From Clostridiales bacterium (GTDB lineage: Bacteria; Bacillota; Clostridia; Oscillospirales; Oscillospiraceae), in the NCBI GenBank assembly GCA_021203185.1, contig JAJQBR010000046.1, positions 1 through 45,661 on the forward strand: 45,661 bases of DNA, read 5' to 3'. Position 1 is the stretch's first letter, and each line of letters starts with the position of its first letter. A program made the translations under genes and the position numbers. Positions 25,350 through 33,497 of the stretch are shown piece after piece. The notes under the pieces are model-generated. The model did no database searches. It had not been told where the DNA came from and saw only the letters and a program-made list of their open reading frames with translations.

Positions 25350-26837
25350 TTACCGCAGGAAGTCGTTGACCACCGATTTCATCTCGCTCTTGTCGGTGTA
25401 CGAGGTGAAGCGAACCTCTTTGTCCCGCAGCGTCGCCAGGGGCGCAGGAGCCGGTTCGCCGGTCACCTCGGCCAACTGATCCAGCAGCGCTGTTCCTGTC
25501 CGCAGGTGACGAACCCCCAGGGCGTCCAGCACGGCGTTGCCAAACTTGAAGGGGCTGGCGGTGGAGGCCACCACGGTGACGGTCTCATCCTCGGTCTCCT
25601 TCCGGTAGTCCGCCAGCACCTTAAAAGCCACAGCGGTATGGGTGTCGATGAGATAGTCCTCCCCCCGCTTCATGGCAGCGATGGCGGCTTTGGTGGCGGT
25701 TTCATCGGCGTACCCGGCAGCGAACTCCCGCTGGAGCTTCTGGAAAATGCTGTCGCTGACCTGATATCGGCCCTCCCGGCTCAGTTCGTCCATATAGGAG
25801 GCCACCAGCTGGTCGTCCTCCTCTGAGAGCAGGTAGAGCAGCCGCTCCAGGTTGCTGGAGATGAGGATGTCCATGGAGGGGGAGACCGTGTTGTAGAACT
25901 GCCGGTTGCGGTCATAGACGCCGGTGTTGATGAAATCGGTGAGAACGTTGTTGCTGTTGGAGGCGCAAATCAGCTTGTTCACCGGCAGCCCCATCTGCTT
26001 GGCGTAGAACGCCGCCAGAATGTTGCCGAAGTTTCCGGTGGGGACGCAGATGTTGATGGCCTCGCCGGGCTGAATGGCCTCCTCCCGCAGCAGGTCGCAG
26101 TAGGCGGAGATATAGTAGACGATCTGCGGCAGCACCCGGCCCCAGTTGATGGAGTTGGCGGAGGACAGGAAGTAGCCCCGCTGGGCCAGCTCCTCCCGCA
26201 GCGCCTCATCGGAGAACAGGGTTTTCACGCCGGTCTGGGCGTCGTCAAAGTTGCCGATGACGGCGCTGACGCCCACGTTGTCTCCCTCCTGGGTGGCCAT
26301 TTGCAGCTGCTGAATTTCGCTGACGCCGTTCCGGGGGTAAAAGACCAAAATTTTGGTTTGATCCACGTCCTTGAAGCCCTCAAGGGCCGCCTTGCCGGTG
26401 TCGCCAGAGGTGGCCACCAGAATGCAGGCGGTCTTTTTCTCGTTGTTCTTTTTCAGCGAGAGGGAGAGCAGATGGGGCAGCATTTGCAGCGCCATGTCCT
26501 TAAAGGCGCAGGTGGGACCGTGCCACAACTCCAGGCAATACGTGCTGTCGTCCACCTTGCGTACCGGCGCCACTGCCTTGGTGTCGAACTTATCGGGGCC
26601 GTAGGCCGCAGCCGCAGCGTGGCTCAGCTCGAAGCTGGTGAAATGCTCCAGATACATCCCCATCACGTAGACAGCCCGCTGCTGATAGCTCATATCTTTC
26701 AGCATCATCAGTGCGCTGCCCGGCAGACGGGGAATCACCTGGGGGACAAACAGACCGCCCTCACGGGACAGGCCCTGGGCGATGGCCTCCGCCGGGGTGT
26801 ATTGCAGGGTTTTGTTACGGGTGCTCACATAGTACAT
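25350..26837 (-). CDS. thrC: Threonine synthase
   Basis: 495 residues, the longer class with an N-terminal extension as in E. coli and yeast. It converts O-phosphohomoserine to threonine using PLP. The Schiff-base Lys is Lys113 in HGPTCAFKDMALQ; ATSGDTGKAALEGF and VPTGNFGNILAAFYAKQMGL bind the cofactor phosphate and substrate. The start overlaps the end of the dipeptidase gene by 13 bases, so the two are co-transcribed. No other threonine genes and no T-box leader are near. Confidence 0.95.
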   Translation of the reverse strand: MYYVSTRNKTLQYTPAEAIAQGLSREGGLFVPQVIPRLPGSALMMLKDMSYQQRAVYVMGMYLEHFTSFELSHAAAAAYGPDKFDTKAVAPVRKVDDSTYCLELWHGPTCAFKDMALQMLPHLLSLSLKKNNEKKTACILVATSGDTGKAALEGFKDVDQTKILVFYPRNGVSEIQQLQMATQEGDNVGVSAVIGNFDDAQTGVKTLFSDEALREELAQRGYFLSSANSINWGRVLPQIVYYISAYCDLLREEAIQPGEAINICVPTGNFGNILAAFYAKQMGLPVNKLICASNSNNVLTDFINTGVYDRNRQFYNTVSPSMDILISSNLERLLYLLSEEDDQLVASYMDELSREGRYQVSDSIFQKLQREFAAGYADETATKAAIAAMKRGEDYLIDTHTAVAFKVLADYRKETEDETVTVVASTASPFKFGNAVLDALGVRHLRTGTALLDQLAEVTGEPAPAPLATLRDKEVRFTSYTDKSEMKSVVNDFLR

Positions 26838-27763
26838 ACTTGTCTCACCGTCCTCATCAGATTGTTGAAAAACAGGTCTTTGACCAGGGACTCCGGGTAG
26901 TTATGCAGCAGCAGCGTCTCGTAAAGGTCCGCCCAGCTCCACACGCCGGCATATCCCTGGGGCAGCCGGTCACATCCGTCCCAGTCGCCGCCCAGGGCCA
27001 CATTCTTTTCCCCGCCCAGGGAGAGAAAGTGTTCCAGATGGGCCAGCAGGGTGTCGCCGGTCACAGCGCCGTCGCCCAAAAAGGCGGCATAGGCGTTCAG
27101 GCCCACCACGCCATGATTCTTCATTATGGCAGTAAATTGTTCGTCCGTCAAGTTCCTTGTATGAGAAAAGACGGCGCGGCTGTTGGAATGGCTGGCCATG
27201 ATGGGCTTGGTCGCCGTCTCCATCACGTCCCAGAACCCCGGGTCGGACAGGTGAGATACGTCCACCAGCATCCCCAGCTGCTGCATTTTCCGCACATATT
27301 CCACTCCCAGGGGGGTCAGACCCTGTTCGGGGTGGTCTATGTGACTGCCGGAGAGAGCGTTGGCATGGTTCCAGGTCAGGTTCACCGCCCGAACGCCCTG
27401 GTCATAGGCTTTTTGCAGTCCCTCCAGAGAGCAGTCGATCAGTTCCGCCCCCTCCACTGAGAGGAACGCCGCCACCTTGCCCTGGCTCATGGCGTCTTTG
27501 GCCTCCCGGGCGGTGCGGCAGTGCTGGATGCGGTCGCGGAACGTTTTGCACTCCTTCTGGAAAATTTTAAACTCCCGCTTGACCACCGATTTTGTCATGG
27601 GCAGGGAGGAATCCCAAAAGATGGCAAAGAACTGGGCCTGTTGGCCGAAGTCCCCCACCCGGTTCAAATCCCACTGGCCGCTGTTGCCCGCCAGCCGCTC
27701 CATGGGCATCCGGGCCAGGCGGCTGATGGTGTCGCAGTGGCCGTCAAAAACAGATGGTTTCAT
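26825..27763 (-). CDS. Membrane dipeptidase-type (M19) peptidase
   Basis: 312 residues. The N-terminal DGHCDTISRL supplies the His-x-Asp zinc ligands of the M19 renal dipeptidase family; VEGAELIDC, LTWNHANALSG, LVDVSHLSDPGFWDV and MASHSNSRAV are further signatures. These enzymes hydrolyse dipeptides, including some D-amino acid forms. No signal peptide, so probably cytoplasmic despite the family name. I choose ATG 27763, 9 bases after GGAGG; a TTG at 27772 touches the binding site. It is followed by thrC with overlap. Confidence 0.9.
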   Translation of the reverse strand: MKPSVFDGHCDTISRLARMPMERLAGNSGQWDLNRVGDFGQQAQFFAIFWDSSLPMTKSVVKREFKIFQKECKTFRDRIQHCRTAREAKDAMSQGKVAAFLSVEGAELIDCSLEGLQKAYDQGVRAVNLTWNHANALSGSHIDHPEQGLTPLGVEYVRKMQQLGMLVDVSHLSDPGFWDVMETATKPIMASHSNSRAVFSHTRNLTDEQFTAIMKNHGVVGLNAYAAFLGDGAVTGDTLLAHLEHFLSLGGEKNVALGGDWDGCDRLPQGYAGVWSWADLYETLLLHNYPESLVKDLFFNNLMRTVRQVCTM

Positions 27764-27768
27764 TTGGT

Positions 27769-28155
27769 TCAACCTCCACTTCCGTCGAAGGCATTGGGGT
27801 AATAGTGAATTTCCGGCTGGAAGGTGTCCGTCCCCTGCGGGGCGTAGACCTCCGCCACGTCGAACCGGGGCTGACGATGTTCCTCCGGGTGTTCTTGTAA
27901 GTAACTCTCCGCCGTCAGCAGCAGCTTCCGCTGCTTGGATGCGCTCACTGCCTCCCGAATTTCCATATAGGAGCGGGAGCGTCGGGTCTTAACCTCCACA
28001 AAATAGAGTTCCTTCTCCGTGGCGGCAATGATGTCGATTTCCCCGTAGGGACAGCGCCAGTTGGCCGCCAGGATGGTGACGTCCTGGCGCTCCAACGCCC
28101 TGCGCACCTGCCGCTCTCCCCACTGGCCCAGCCGGGCCGATGCGCCGCCGGTCAC
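27769..28155 (-). CDS. UPF0102 (YraN) nuclease-fold protein
   Basis: 128 residues. The restriction-endonuclease-like motif is visible: RLGQWGERQ, then GEIDIIAATEKELYFVEVKTR (Asp and the E-x-K pair). The family is found next to rnhB in many bacteria and its role is unsettled. The start codon overlaps the rnhB stop (ATGA), so expression is coupled. Confidence 0.9.
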   Translation of the reverse strand: MTGGASARLGQWGERQVRRALERQDVTILAANWRCPYGEIDIIAATEKELYFVEVKTRRSRSYMEIREAVSASKQRKLLLTAESYLQEHPEEHRQPRFDVAEVYAPQGTDTFQPEIHYYPNAFDGSGG

Positions 28156-28769
28156 AGCTTTTTCAGAAAGGTCTTGCGGTGGATGGGACAGGGGCCGTAC
28201 TGCCGCAGCAGCTCATAGTGAAGTTTGGTTGGGTAGCCCTTGTGCCGCTGGAACTGGTATTGGGGATATAACTCCGCCATTTCCAGCATATAGTGGTCCC
28301 GGCTGACTTTTGCCAGAATGGACGCGGCGGCGATGGAGGCTGACAAGCTGTCTCCCTTTACAACTGTTCGGTTGGGGATGTGAATGCCTTGGCTGCGGTT
28401 GCCGTCGATGAGGGCGAAGTCCGCCGCCGGGTCCAGCTGCTGGATGGCCCGGTCCATCGCCAGCATCCGGGCGTTGAGGATATTGATTTCGTCAATTTCC
28501 TGCTCCGTGGCCCAAGCCACTGCCCAGGCAATGGCCTGCTCTTTGATTTGCCCAAACAGCACTTCCCGGCGCTTTTCAGTCACTTTTTTAGAGTCATTGA
28601 GATACGGCAGGTCGTAATCCGGCGGCAAGATCACCGCCGCGCCATAGACCGCCCCGGCCAGGGGGCCGGCCCCGGCCTCGTCCGCGCCGCAGACGGCTTT
28701 CCACCCGGCGGCGTAACACTCCCGCTCGATGCGCCAGCGGTCGATTTGCTCGGTTTCCTGCTTTTTCAT
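28152..28769 (-). CDS. rnhB: Ribonuclease HII with altered GRG motif
   Basis: 205 residues. It cuts RNA in RNA-DNA hybrids and single ribonucleotides in DNA. Acidic residues: Asp30-Glu31 (GADEAGAGPLAG), Asp in ALIDGNRS and a further Asp in KVSRDHYM. The motif that normally reads G-[RK]-G after DEA, which contacts the ribose 2'-OH, reads G-A-G here (residues 33-35). The bases GGG GCC GGC are clear. Start ATG 28769 overlaps the ylqF stop by 4 bases; a longer frame within ylqF is rejected. Confidence 0.92.
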   Translation of the reverse strand: MKKQETEQIDRWRIERECYAAGWKAVCGADEAGAGPLAGAVYGAAVILPPDYDLPYLNDSKKVTEKRREVLFGQIKEQAIAWAVAWATEQEIDEINILNARMLAMDRAIQQLDPAADFALIDGNRSQGIHIPNRTVVKGDSLSASIAAASILAKVSRDHYMLEMAELYPQYQFQRHKGYPTKLHYELLRQYGPCPIHRKTFLKKL

Positions 28770-29725
28770 CGGCTGAACTCCCCTGCCGCGGGCGGCGTCT
28801 CCAGTGTAAAGCGTCCCAGCTTGCCAGAGCGATATTCCTCCAGCAGCACCCGGCTCATCCGCTCGGTGTCCACCTCGCCGCCGGAAATCAGGAACCCCCG
28901 GTTCCGCCCAGCCTGCTCCACCAGCGCCCAACTGTCAAAGTCCGGCGGGATGTCCAGCTTGTAGCGGACGGACACCGCCTCCGGGTAACGGCTTGCCAGC
29001 AACTTCATCAGGTGGTTGGCCAGGGTCTCCACATCTAATATAGTATCTTTCACCGCCCCGGTAAAGGCCAGATACATCCCCACAGCAGGGTCCTCAAACT
29101 TGGGCCAGAGGATGCCCGGCGTGTCCAGCAGGTCCAGCCCCTCGTCCACGTTCACCCACTGCTTGCCTCGGGTGACGCCGGGGCGGTTCTGGGCGATGGC
29201 GGACTTCCGGTTAGCGACCTTGTTGATGAAGGTGGACTTGCCCACGTTGGGGACCCCAACCACCATCACCCGCACCGGACGGCCCAGCAGGCCCTTCTCC
29301 CGCCAGCGTTCGATTTGGTCCTTCAAAATCGCCTTGACCACCGGGGAGAACTGCTTCACCCCTGCGCCGGTTTTGCAATCCGTCTGGAGGACGGACATCC
29401 CCCGGCTGCGGAAGTATTCTGCCCACCGCTGGTTCATGGCGGGGTCCGCCTGATCCGCCCGGTTCAGCAAAATCAGCCGGGGTTTGCCCTCCACCAGTCC
29501 GTCCAAGTCCGGGTTCCGGCTGGCCAGGGGGATGCGGGCGTCGATGATCTCCACCACCAGGTCCACCAGCTTCAAATTCTCCTGAATCATCCGGCGGGTC
29601 TTGGCCATGTGGCCGGGATACCACTGGATGTTCATAGCGTCCTGGTTCTGCGGGGGTTCCTTTTTTGCGGGGCGGGCCTTGCGGGGGTTGTTGTTTGAGC
29701 CGCCCCGGTTCTGTCGCTTTTTCAT
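28766..29725 (-). CDS. ylqF: Ribosome biogenesis GTPase YlqF (RbgA)
   Basis: 319 residues. A circularly permuted GTPase that promotes late 50S assembly. The conserved start MNIQWYPGHMAKTRR lies at residues 31-45; G4 LLNRADQAD precedes G1 GVPNVGKSTF, and G3 is DTPGILWP. The first 30 residues are a basic, Lys/Arg/Asn-rich extension not usual in the family. The ATG at 29635 would give the canonical length, and neither start has a strong ribosome binding site, so the N-terminus is uncertain. It follows rplS behind a terminator and overlaps rnhB. Confidence 0.93.
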   Translation of the reverse strand: MKKRQNRGGSNNNPRKARPAKKEPPQNQDAMNIQWYPGHMAKTRRMIQENLKLVDLVVEIIDARIPLASRNPDLDGLVEGKPRLILLNRADQADPAMNQRWAEYFRSRGMSVLQTDCKTGAGVKQFSPVVKAILKDQIERWREKGLLGRPVRVMVVGVPNVGKSTFINKVANRKSAIAQNRPGVTRGKQWVNVDEGLDLLDTPGILWPKFEDPAVGMYLAFTGAVKDTILDVETLANHLMKLLASRYPEAVSVRYKLDIPPDFDSWALVEQAGRNRGFLISGGEVDTERMSRVLLEEYRSGKLGRFTLETPPAAGEFSR

Positions 29726-29748
29726 AGTGTTCCATTCATACTCTGTGC

Positions 29749-29775
29749 AAAAAAGGAGCGGTTGCCCGCTCCTTT
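29749..29775 (-). terminator. Terminator after rplS
   Basis: On the minus strand AAAGGAGCG, a short loop, CGCTCC and then a run of T. It lies between rplS and ylqF, so ylqF depends on read-through or its own promoter. Confidence 0.85.
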
Positions 29776-29791
29776 GTTCTGCTCCAGGAAA

Positions 29792-30133
29792 TTACAGCTT
29801 CTCCTTGACCTTGGCGGCCTTGCCCACCCGGTCGCGCAGATAGTACAGCTTGGCCCGACGGACCTTGCCGCGGCGGACAGTCTCCACCTTGACGACGTTG
29901 GGGGAGTGGACGGGGAAAACCTTCTCCACGCCCACGCCGTAGGAGATGCGGCGGACAGTGAAGGTTTCGGCCACACCGCCGTGCTTCTTGGCGATGACGG
30001 TACCCTCAAAGACCTGAATACGTTCTTTGGCGCCCTCTTTGATCTTGACATGGACGCGAACCGTGGAGCCGATCTCGATCTTCGGCACATCGGTTTTCAT
30101 GTTCTGCGCGTTCAGCGTTTCAACGAGATTCAT
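29792..30133 (-). CDS. rplS: 50S ribosomal protein L19
   Basis: 113 residues, normal length. The family blocks [47 protein letters not shown] and [16 protein letters not shown] are all present. It sits at the 30S-50S interface. AGGAGG lies 9 bases before the ATG. It heads the minus-strand series rplS-ylqF-rnhB-yraN-dipeptidase-thrC. Confidence 0.97.
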   Translation of the reverse strand: MNLVETLNAQNMKTDVPKIEIGSTVRVHVKIKEGAKERIQVFEGTVIAKKHGGVAETFTVRRISYGVGVEKVFPVHSPNVVKVETVRRGKVRRAKLYYLRDRVGKAAKVKEKL

Positions 30134-30237
30134 GGTTTGTTTCCTCCTGTGATTATAGGTGTTCTTGCCCGCTGGGAACCTTGTCCCGCTCCACTTGGGG
30201 GCTGTGGCAGAGGACCACCCTTTGTTCAGACCGGTAT

Positions 30238-30266
30238 ACTATATCACATCTGAAATGGAAATGCAA
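30238..30266 (-). promoter_or_regulatory. Promoter of rplS, with about 100-base leader
   Basis: On the minus strand TTGCAT (30266-30261), a 17-base spacer and TATAGT (30243-30238). The leader (about 30134-30231) contains GC-rich inverted stretches. An autoregulatory L19 leader is known in Firmicutes, but I cannot confirm its consensus here. Confidence 0.65.
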
Positions 30267-30345
30267 GAGATTTTCGCGGAAAACATTTGCTTTTTCGTTC
30301 TGATTTTCGCCGGACGGGCATAGGTCAGGGACAGGAGGCGATGCA

Positions 30346-30777
30346 ATGGTGAGGACCTACGGGACAAAAGGACATCCGCCCCAGCGGGAGCGGAACCGGC
30401 GGCGTTCCTCCGCCGGGTGGGGTGCGCTGGCCCGTCTGCTGACGGCGGTGGGACTGTTTCTCGTCTGCTTTGTGGGCAAGACCCGGTTTCCTCAGCAGAC
30501 GGCGGCGTATCAGCAATATCTGACAGAGGCGCTGACCGGCTCCACCGACTTTCGGGCCGCTTTTTCCGCTCTGGGGGAGAATCTGGCGCAGGGCGGCGAC
30601 CCGTTGGAAGCGGTGGGCGACTGGTGCGTGGCGGTGTTCGCCCCGGCGGAGACGGCGGTGGACGAAACCCTGCCCACAGCAGCAGAAGCGATTTTGGCAG
30701 AGGAGGTCGCGTTTTTCCTGACCTGGGACGGGGACGCGGAGACCCTCTGCGCCCACCTGCTCCCCGGCGCAACATGA
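30346..30777 (+). CDS. Single-pass membrane protein, possible SpoIVFA-like partner
   Basis: 143 residues. A basic N-terminus of about 27 residues is followed by one transmembrane segment (about 28-47, LARLLTAVGLFLVCFVGK), then an acidic region of about 95 residues, probably on the far side of the membrane. I recognise no domain; the LytM/M23 domain of Bacillus SpoIVFA is not visible. Its stop overlaps the start of an M50 protease (ATGA), exactly the position of spoIVFA before spoIVFB, so a partner or inhibitor role is an inference from context. Good GGAGG site before the ATG. Confidence 0.6.
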   Translation: MVRTYGTKGHPPQRERNRRRSSAGWGALARLLTAVGLFLVCFVGKTRFPQQTAAYQQYLTEALTGSTDFRAAFSALGENLAQGGDPLEAVGDWCVAVFAPAETAVDETLPTAAEAILAEEVAFFLTWDGDAETLCAHLLPGAT

Positions 30778-31364
30778 CCGTCCGCTTCGACCGCCGGGGG
30801 CTGACCATCGGCCGGGTGACGCTGACGGCGGATTTCCTCTTTCTGCTGGCGCTGCTGCTCTATACAGGGGTGGGGCCGGTGCTGGGCTGCTGCGGTCTGG
30901 CCGCCGCTCTCCACGAGACGGGTCACATCCTCTGCTGTCGAGTACTGGGCGTTCCCGTCCGCCGCCTGCGGCTGTCGCTGGTGGGGGCGGAGCTGGACCT
31001 GGGCGGGCGGTGCCGCAGCGGAACAGAGGAATGTCTGGTGGCGCTAGCCGGGCCGTTGGTCAACCTGATAACGGCGGTTCCTGCCCTGGCCGCTCCCCTT
31101 CCCGGACAGTTGAATTATCTCTTTGCCGGGGCCAGTCTGATGCTGGCCCTGTTCAATCTGCTCCCCGTCCTCCCATTGGACGGCAGCCGTGTCCTCCACG
31201 GCGCGTTGTCTGCTCTCTTTCCTTTGGATAGGGCGGACCGGGTGACGGCGGGACTTTCCCGGCTGCTGAAACTGGCGCTGCTGCCAACCGGGGGGTGGTG
31301 CGCGGTGCGGGGGAATCCTTCGCTGCTGGTGGTGGCGGTGTGGCTCATTCTATCGGAAATTTGA
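30774..31364 (+). CDS. SpoIVFB-like site-2 protease (M50)
   Basis: 196 residues, mostly membrane-embedded. The zinc motif HETGH is at 47-51, and the third ligand Asp136 is in NLLPVLPLDGSR. Length and lack of a PDZ or CBS domain fit compact SpoIVFB-type enzymes, which cleave pro-sigma-K in the mother cell during sporulation. In many clostridia this gene precedes the TIGR03960/TIGR03936 pair, as here, which supports the assignment. The start overlaps the upstream stop, so the two proteins are made together. A more general M50 role cannot be excluded. Confidence 0.8.
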   Translation: MTVRFDRRGLTIGRVTLTADFLFLLALLLYTGVGPVLGCCGLAAALHETGHILCCRVLGVPVRRLRLSLVGAELDLGGRCRSGTEECLVALAGPLVNLITAVPALAAPLPGQLNYLFAGASLMLALFNLLPVLPLDGSRVLHGALSALFPLDRADRVTAGLSRLLKLALLPTGGWCAVRGNPSLLVVAVWLILSEI

Positions 31365-31383
31365 CCTTCCTGCAACACAATAC

Positions 31384-31412
31384 TTGTTTTTTTCTGTACA
31401 ATCAGGTAAAAT
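31384..31412 (+). promoter_or_regulatory. Possible promoter for the TIGR03960 gene
   Basis: TTGTTT (31384-31389), a 17-base spacer and TAAAAT (31407-31412), 62 bases before the start codon. Confidence 0.45.
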
Positions 31413-31474
31413 GGTCAGGACAACACTGGCCCAGTGGAATACTCTCCACACGGCCTCAAAAGGCAGGAACCGAT

Positions 31475-33319
31475 ATGGACCCCAAACTGGAACGCATTTT
31501 GCTCCGGGTGCAAAAACCGGCCCGCTACACCGGCGGAGAATACAACGAAATCATCAAGGATAAGGCGGAAGTAGACACCCGCTTTGCCTTCTGTTTCCCC
31601 GACACCTACGAAATCGGAATGTCCAACCTGGGACTGCGCATCCTCTACGGCGTCATCAACGAGATGGACGGTGTCTGGTGTGAGCGGTGCTTCGCCCCCT
31701 GGGGGGACATGGAGGACGAACTGCGCCGGGCGGGTCTCCCCCTCTACGCTTTGGAGAGTGGTGACCCCCTCTCCGCTTTTGACATGGTGGGCTTCTCCCT
31801 GGGTTACGAGATGGCCTACACCAATGTGCTGAATATGCTGAACCTGGGCGGTATCCCCCTCCACAGCGACCAGCGGGGCGAGGACGACCCCATCGTGGTG
31901 GCAGGCGGCACCTGCGCCTACAACGGGGAACCGCTGGCGGATTTCATTGACCTGTTCATTCTGGGCGAGGGCGAGGATGTCAACTGCGAACTGATTGAAC
32001 TGTACCGCCAAGTCAAGCGGGAGGGTGGCAATCGGCTGGCCTTCCTGGAGCGGGCGGCGCAGATGCAAGGCATTTATGTTCCCGCTTTCTATGACGTGTC
32101 CTACAACGAGGACGGCACCGTCCGAACCATCACGCCCACCCACGGCGCGCCAGCTTTGGTGACAAAGCGCATTGTCCGGGACATGGACAAGTCCTATTAC
32201 CCCACCCACACCATCGTCCCCTCCACGGAGATCGTCCATGACCGGGTGATGCTGGAGGTGTTCCGGGGCTGCATCCGGGGCTGCCGGTTCTGTCAGGCGG
32301 GGTACTGCTACCGCCCTGTCCGGCCCAAGAGCGTCCGAACCCTGGTGGAGCAGGGCATTGAGTCCTGTAAGGACTCCGGCTATCAGGAGGTAACACTTTC
32401 CAGCCTGTCCTCCAGCGACTACCGGGGGTTGGAGGCGGTCTGTGACGGCCTGCTGGACTACTGCGAACCCCGGAACATCAACCTGAACCTCCCCTCCCTC
32501 CGGGCGGATGGCTTCTCCATGTCGCTGATGCAGCGGCTCCAGCGCTCCCGCAAAAGCTCCATCACCTTCGCGCCGGAGGCGGGTACTCAGCGGCTCCGGG
32601 ACGCCATCAACAAGAACGTCACCGAGGAGGACCTGTTAAAGTCCTGCCAGACGGTGTTTGAGGGCGGATGCAGCGCGGTCAAGCTCTACTTTATGCTGGG
32701 CCTTCCCACCGAGACCGATGAGGACGTGGTGGGCATCGCGGATCTGGCCCAAAAGGTCTACTGGACCTGGCGGAACCACGCCGCCAGCCGCGCCCGTGGT
32801 GTGCGCATCACCGTTTCCACCTCCTTCTTTGTCCCCAAGCCCTTCACCCCCTTCCAGTGGGAGGAGCAAATCTCCATGGAGGAATATCAGCGCCGGGTGA
32901 ATCTGCTGCGGGGGGCTATTCACAACAAATCCATCCAGTACAACTGGCACGAGACCGACACAAGCTATATCGAGGCGGTGCTGGCCCGGGGCGACCGGCA
33001 TCTGGGTCAGGCGCTGGAGGAGGTCTGGCGCACCGGCGGCAAAATGGACTCCTGGAGCGACTATTTCTCCTTCCAGCGGTGGATGGATGCCTTTGCCGCC
33101 ACCGGCACCGACCCGGACTTTTACGCCCGGCGGGAGCGCACCCGTTGCGAGGTGCTGCCCTGGTCCATAATTGACGTGGGTGTGCGGCCCGACTACCTGT
33201 GGCGGGAGCGGGAACAGGCGTACCAGTCCGCCATCACCCCGGACTGCCGGGTGAAGTGTATGGGCTGCGGCGCGGCCAAACTGATTCCCGGCGGGGTCTG
33301 CGACGAAGACAGGAGGTAA
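31475..33319 (+). CDS. TIGR03960-type B12-binding-domain radical SAM protein
   Basis: 614 residues. An N-terminal region of about 240 residues resembles a cobalamin-binding fold; the radical SAM core carries Cys266, Cys270 and Cys273 (RGCIRGCRFCQAGY), the C-x3-C-x2-C that binds the [4Fe-4S] cluster. A C-terminal CMGCGA motif offers two more cysteines. The family is widespread in clostridia, is paired with TIGR03936/DUF2344, and has no settled function; a role in RNA modification has been guessed from its neighbours. The ATG at 31475 begins the conserved sequence MDPKLERILLRVQKPARY; upstream in-frame starts are rejected. Confidence 0.88.
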   Translation: MDPKLERILLRVQKPARYTGGEYNEIIKDKAEVDTRFAFCFPDTYEIGMSNLGLRILYGVINEMDGVWCERCFAPWGDMEDELRRAGLPLYALESGDPLSAFDMVGFSLGYEMAYTNVLNMLNLGGIPLHSDQRGEDDPIVVAGGTCAYNGEPLADFIDLFILGEGEDVNCELIELYRQVKREGGNRLAFLERAAQMQGIYVPAFYDVSYNEDGTVRTITPTHGAPALVTKRIVRDMDKSYYPTHTIVPSTEIVHDRVMLEVFRGCIRGCRFCQAGYCYRPVRPKSVRTLVEQGIESCKDSGYQEVTLSSLSSSDYRGLEAVCDGLLDYCEPRNINLNLPSLRADGFSMSLMQRLQRSRKSSITFAPEAGTQRLRDAINKNVTEEDLLKSCQTVFEGGCSAVKLYFMLGLPTETDEDVVGIADLAQKVYWTWRNHAASRARGVRITVSTSFFVPKPFTPFQWEEQISMEEYQRRVNLLRGAIHNKSIQYNWHETDTSYIEAVLARGDRHLGQALEEVWRTGGKMDSWSDYFSFQRWMDAFAATGTDPDFYARRERTRCEVLPWSIIDVGVRPDYLWREREQAYQSAITPDCRVKCMGCGAAKLIPGGVCDEDRR

Positions 33320-33324
33320 GAATG

Positions 33325-33484
33325 AGCTGTTAGCCATTAGCTGTTAGCTGTTAGTCAGGCACTGCCAGTCGAAAGCGAACAGCTAAAAAGGAAGCTGAGA
33401 ACCAAACCAGCGCTTCTACAGCGCTGTCAGTGATAAATTAGCACCACAAAGCTAAAAGCTAATAGCCAAGAGCTAAAAGCTAAA
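33325..33484 (+). repeat. Heptamer-armed dispersed repeat, copy D
   Basis: About 160 bp between the radical SAM gene and its usual partner. Left arm AGCTGTT, AGCCATT, AGCTGTT, AGCTGTT; right arm GCTAAAA, GCTAATA, GCCAAGA, GCTAAAA, GCTAAAA. The core shares CACTGCCAGTC, CTAAAAAGGAAGCTGAGAAC and AAACCAGC with copies B and C. Just before it stand GGAGG and ATG (33312-33324), which look like an orphaned start site. Confidence 0.82.
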
Positions 33485-33497
33485 ACGGAGGTAACCT

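Noticed and set aside
30134-30237. A firm call of the L19 leader RNA
   Set aside because: The region is suitably placed and GC-rich, but I cannot match the consensus by eye, so it is only mentioned with the promoter.
1217-33484. Heptamer arrays considered as CRISPR repeats
   Set aside because: Units are 7 bases, directly adjacent, without spacers and arranged as inverted arms; no cas gene is present.
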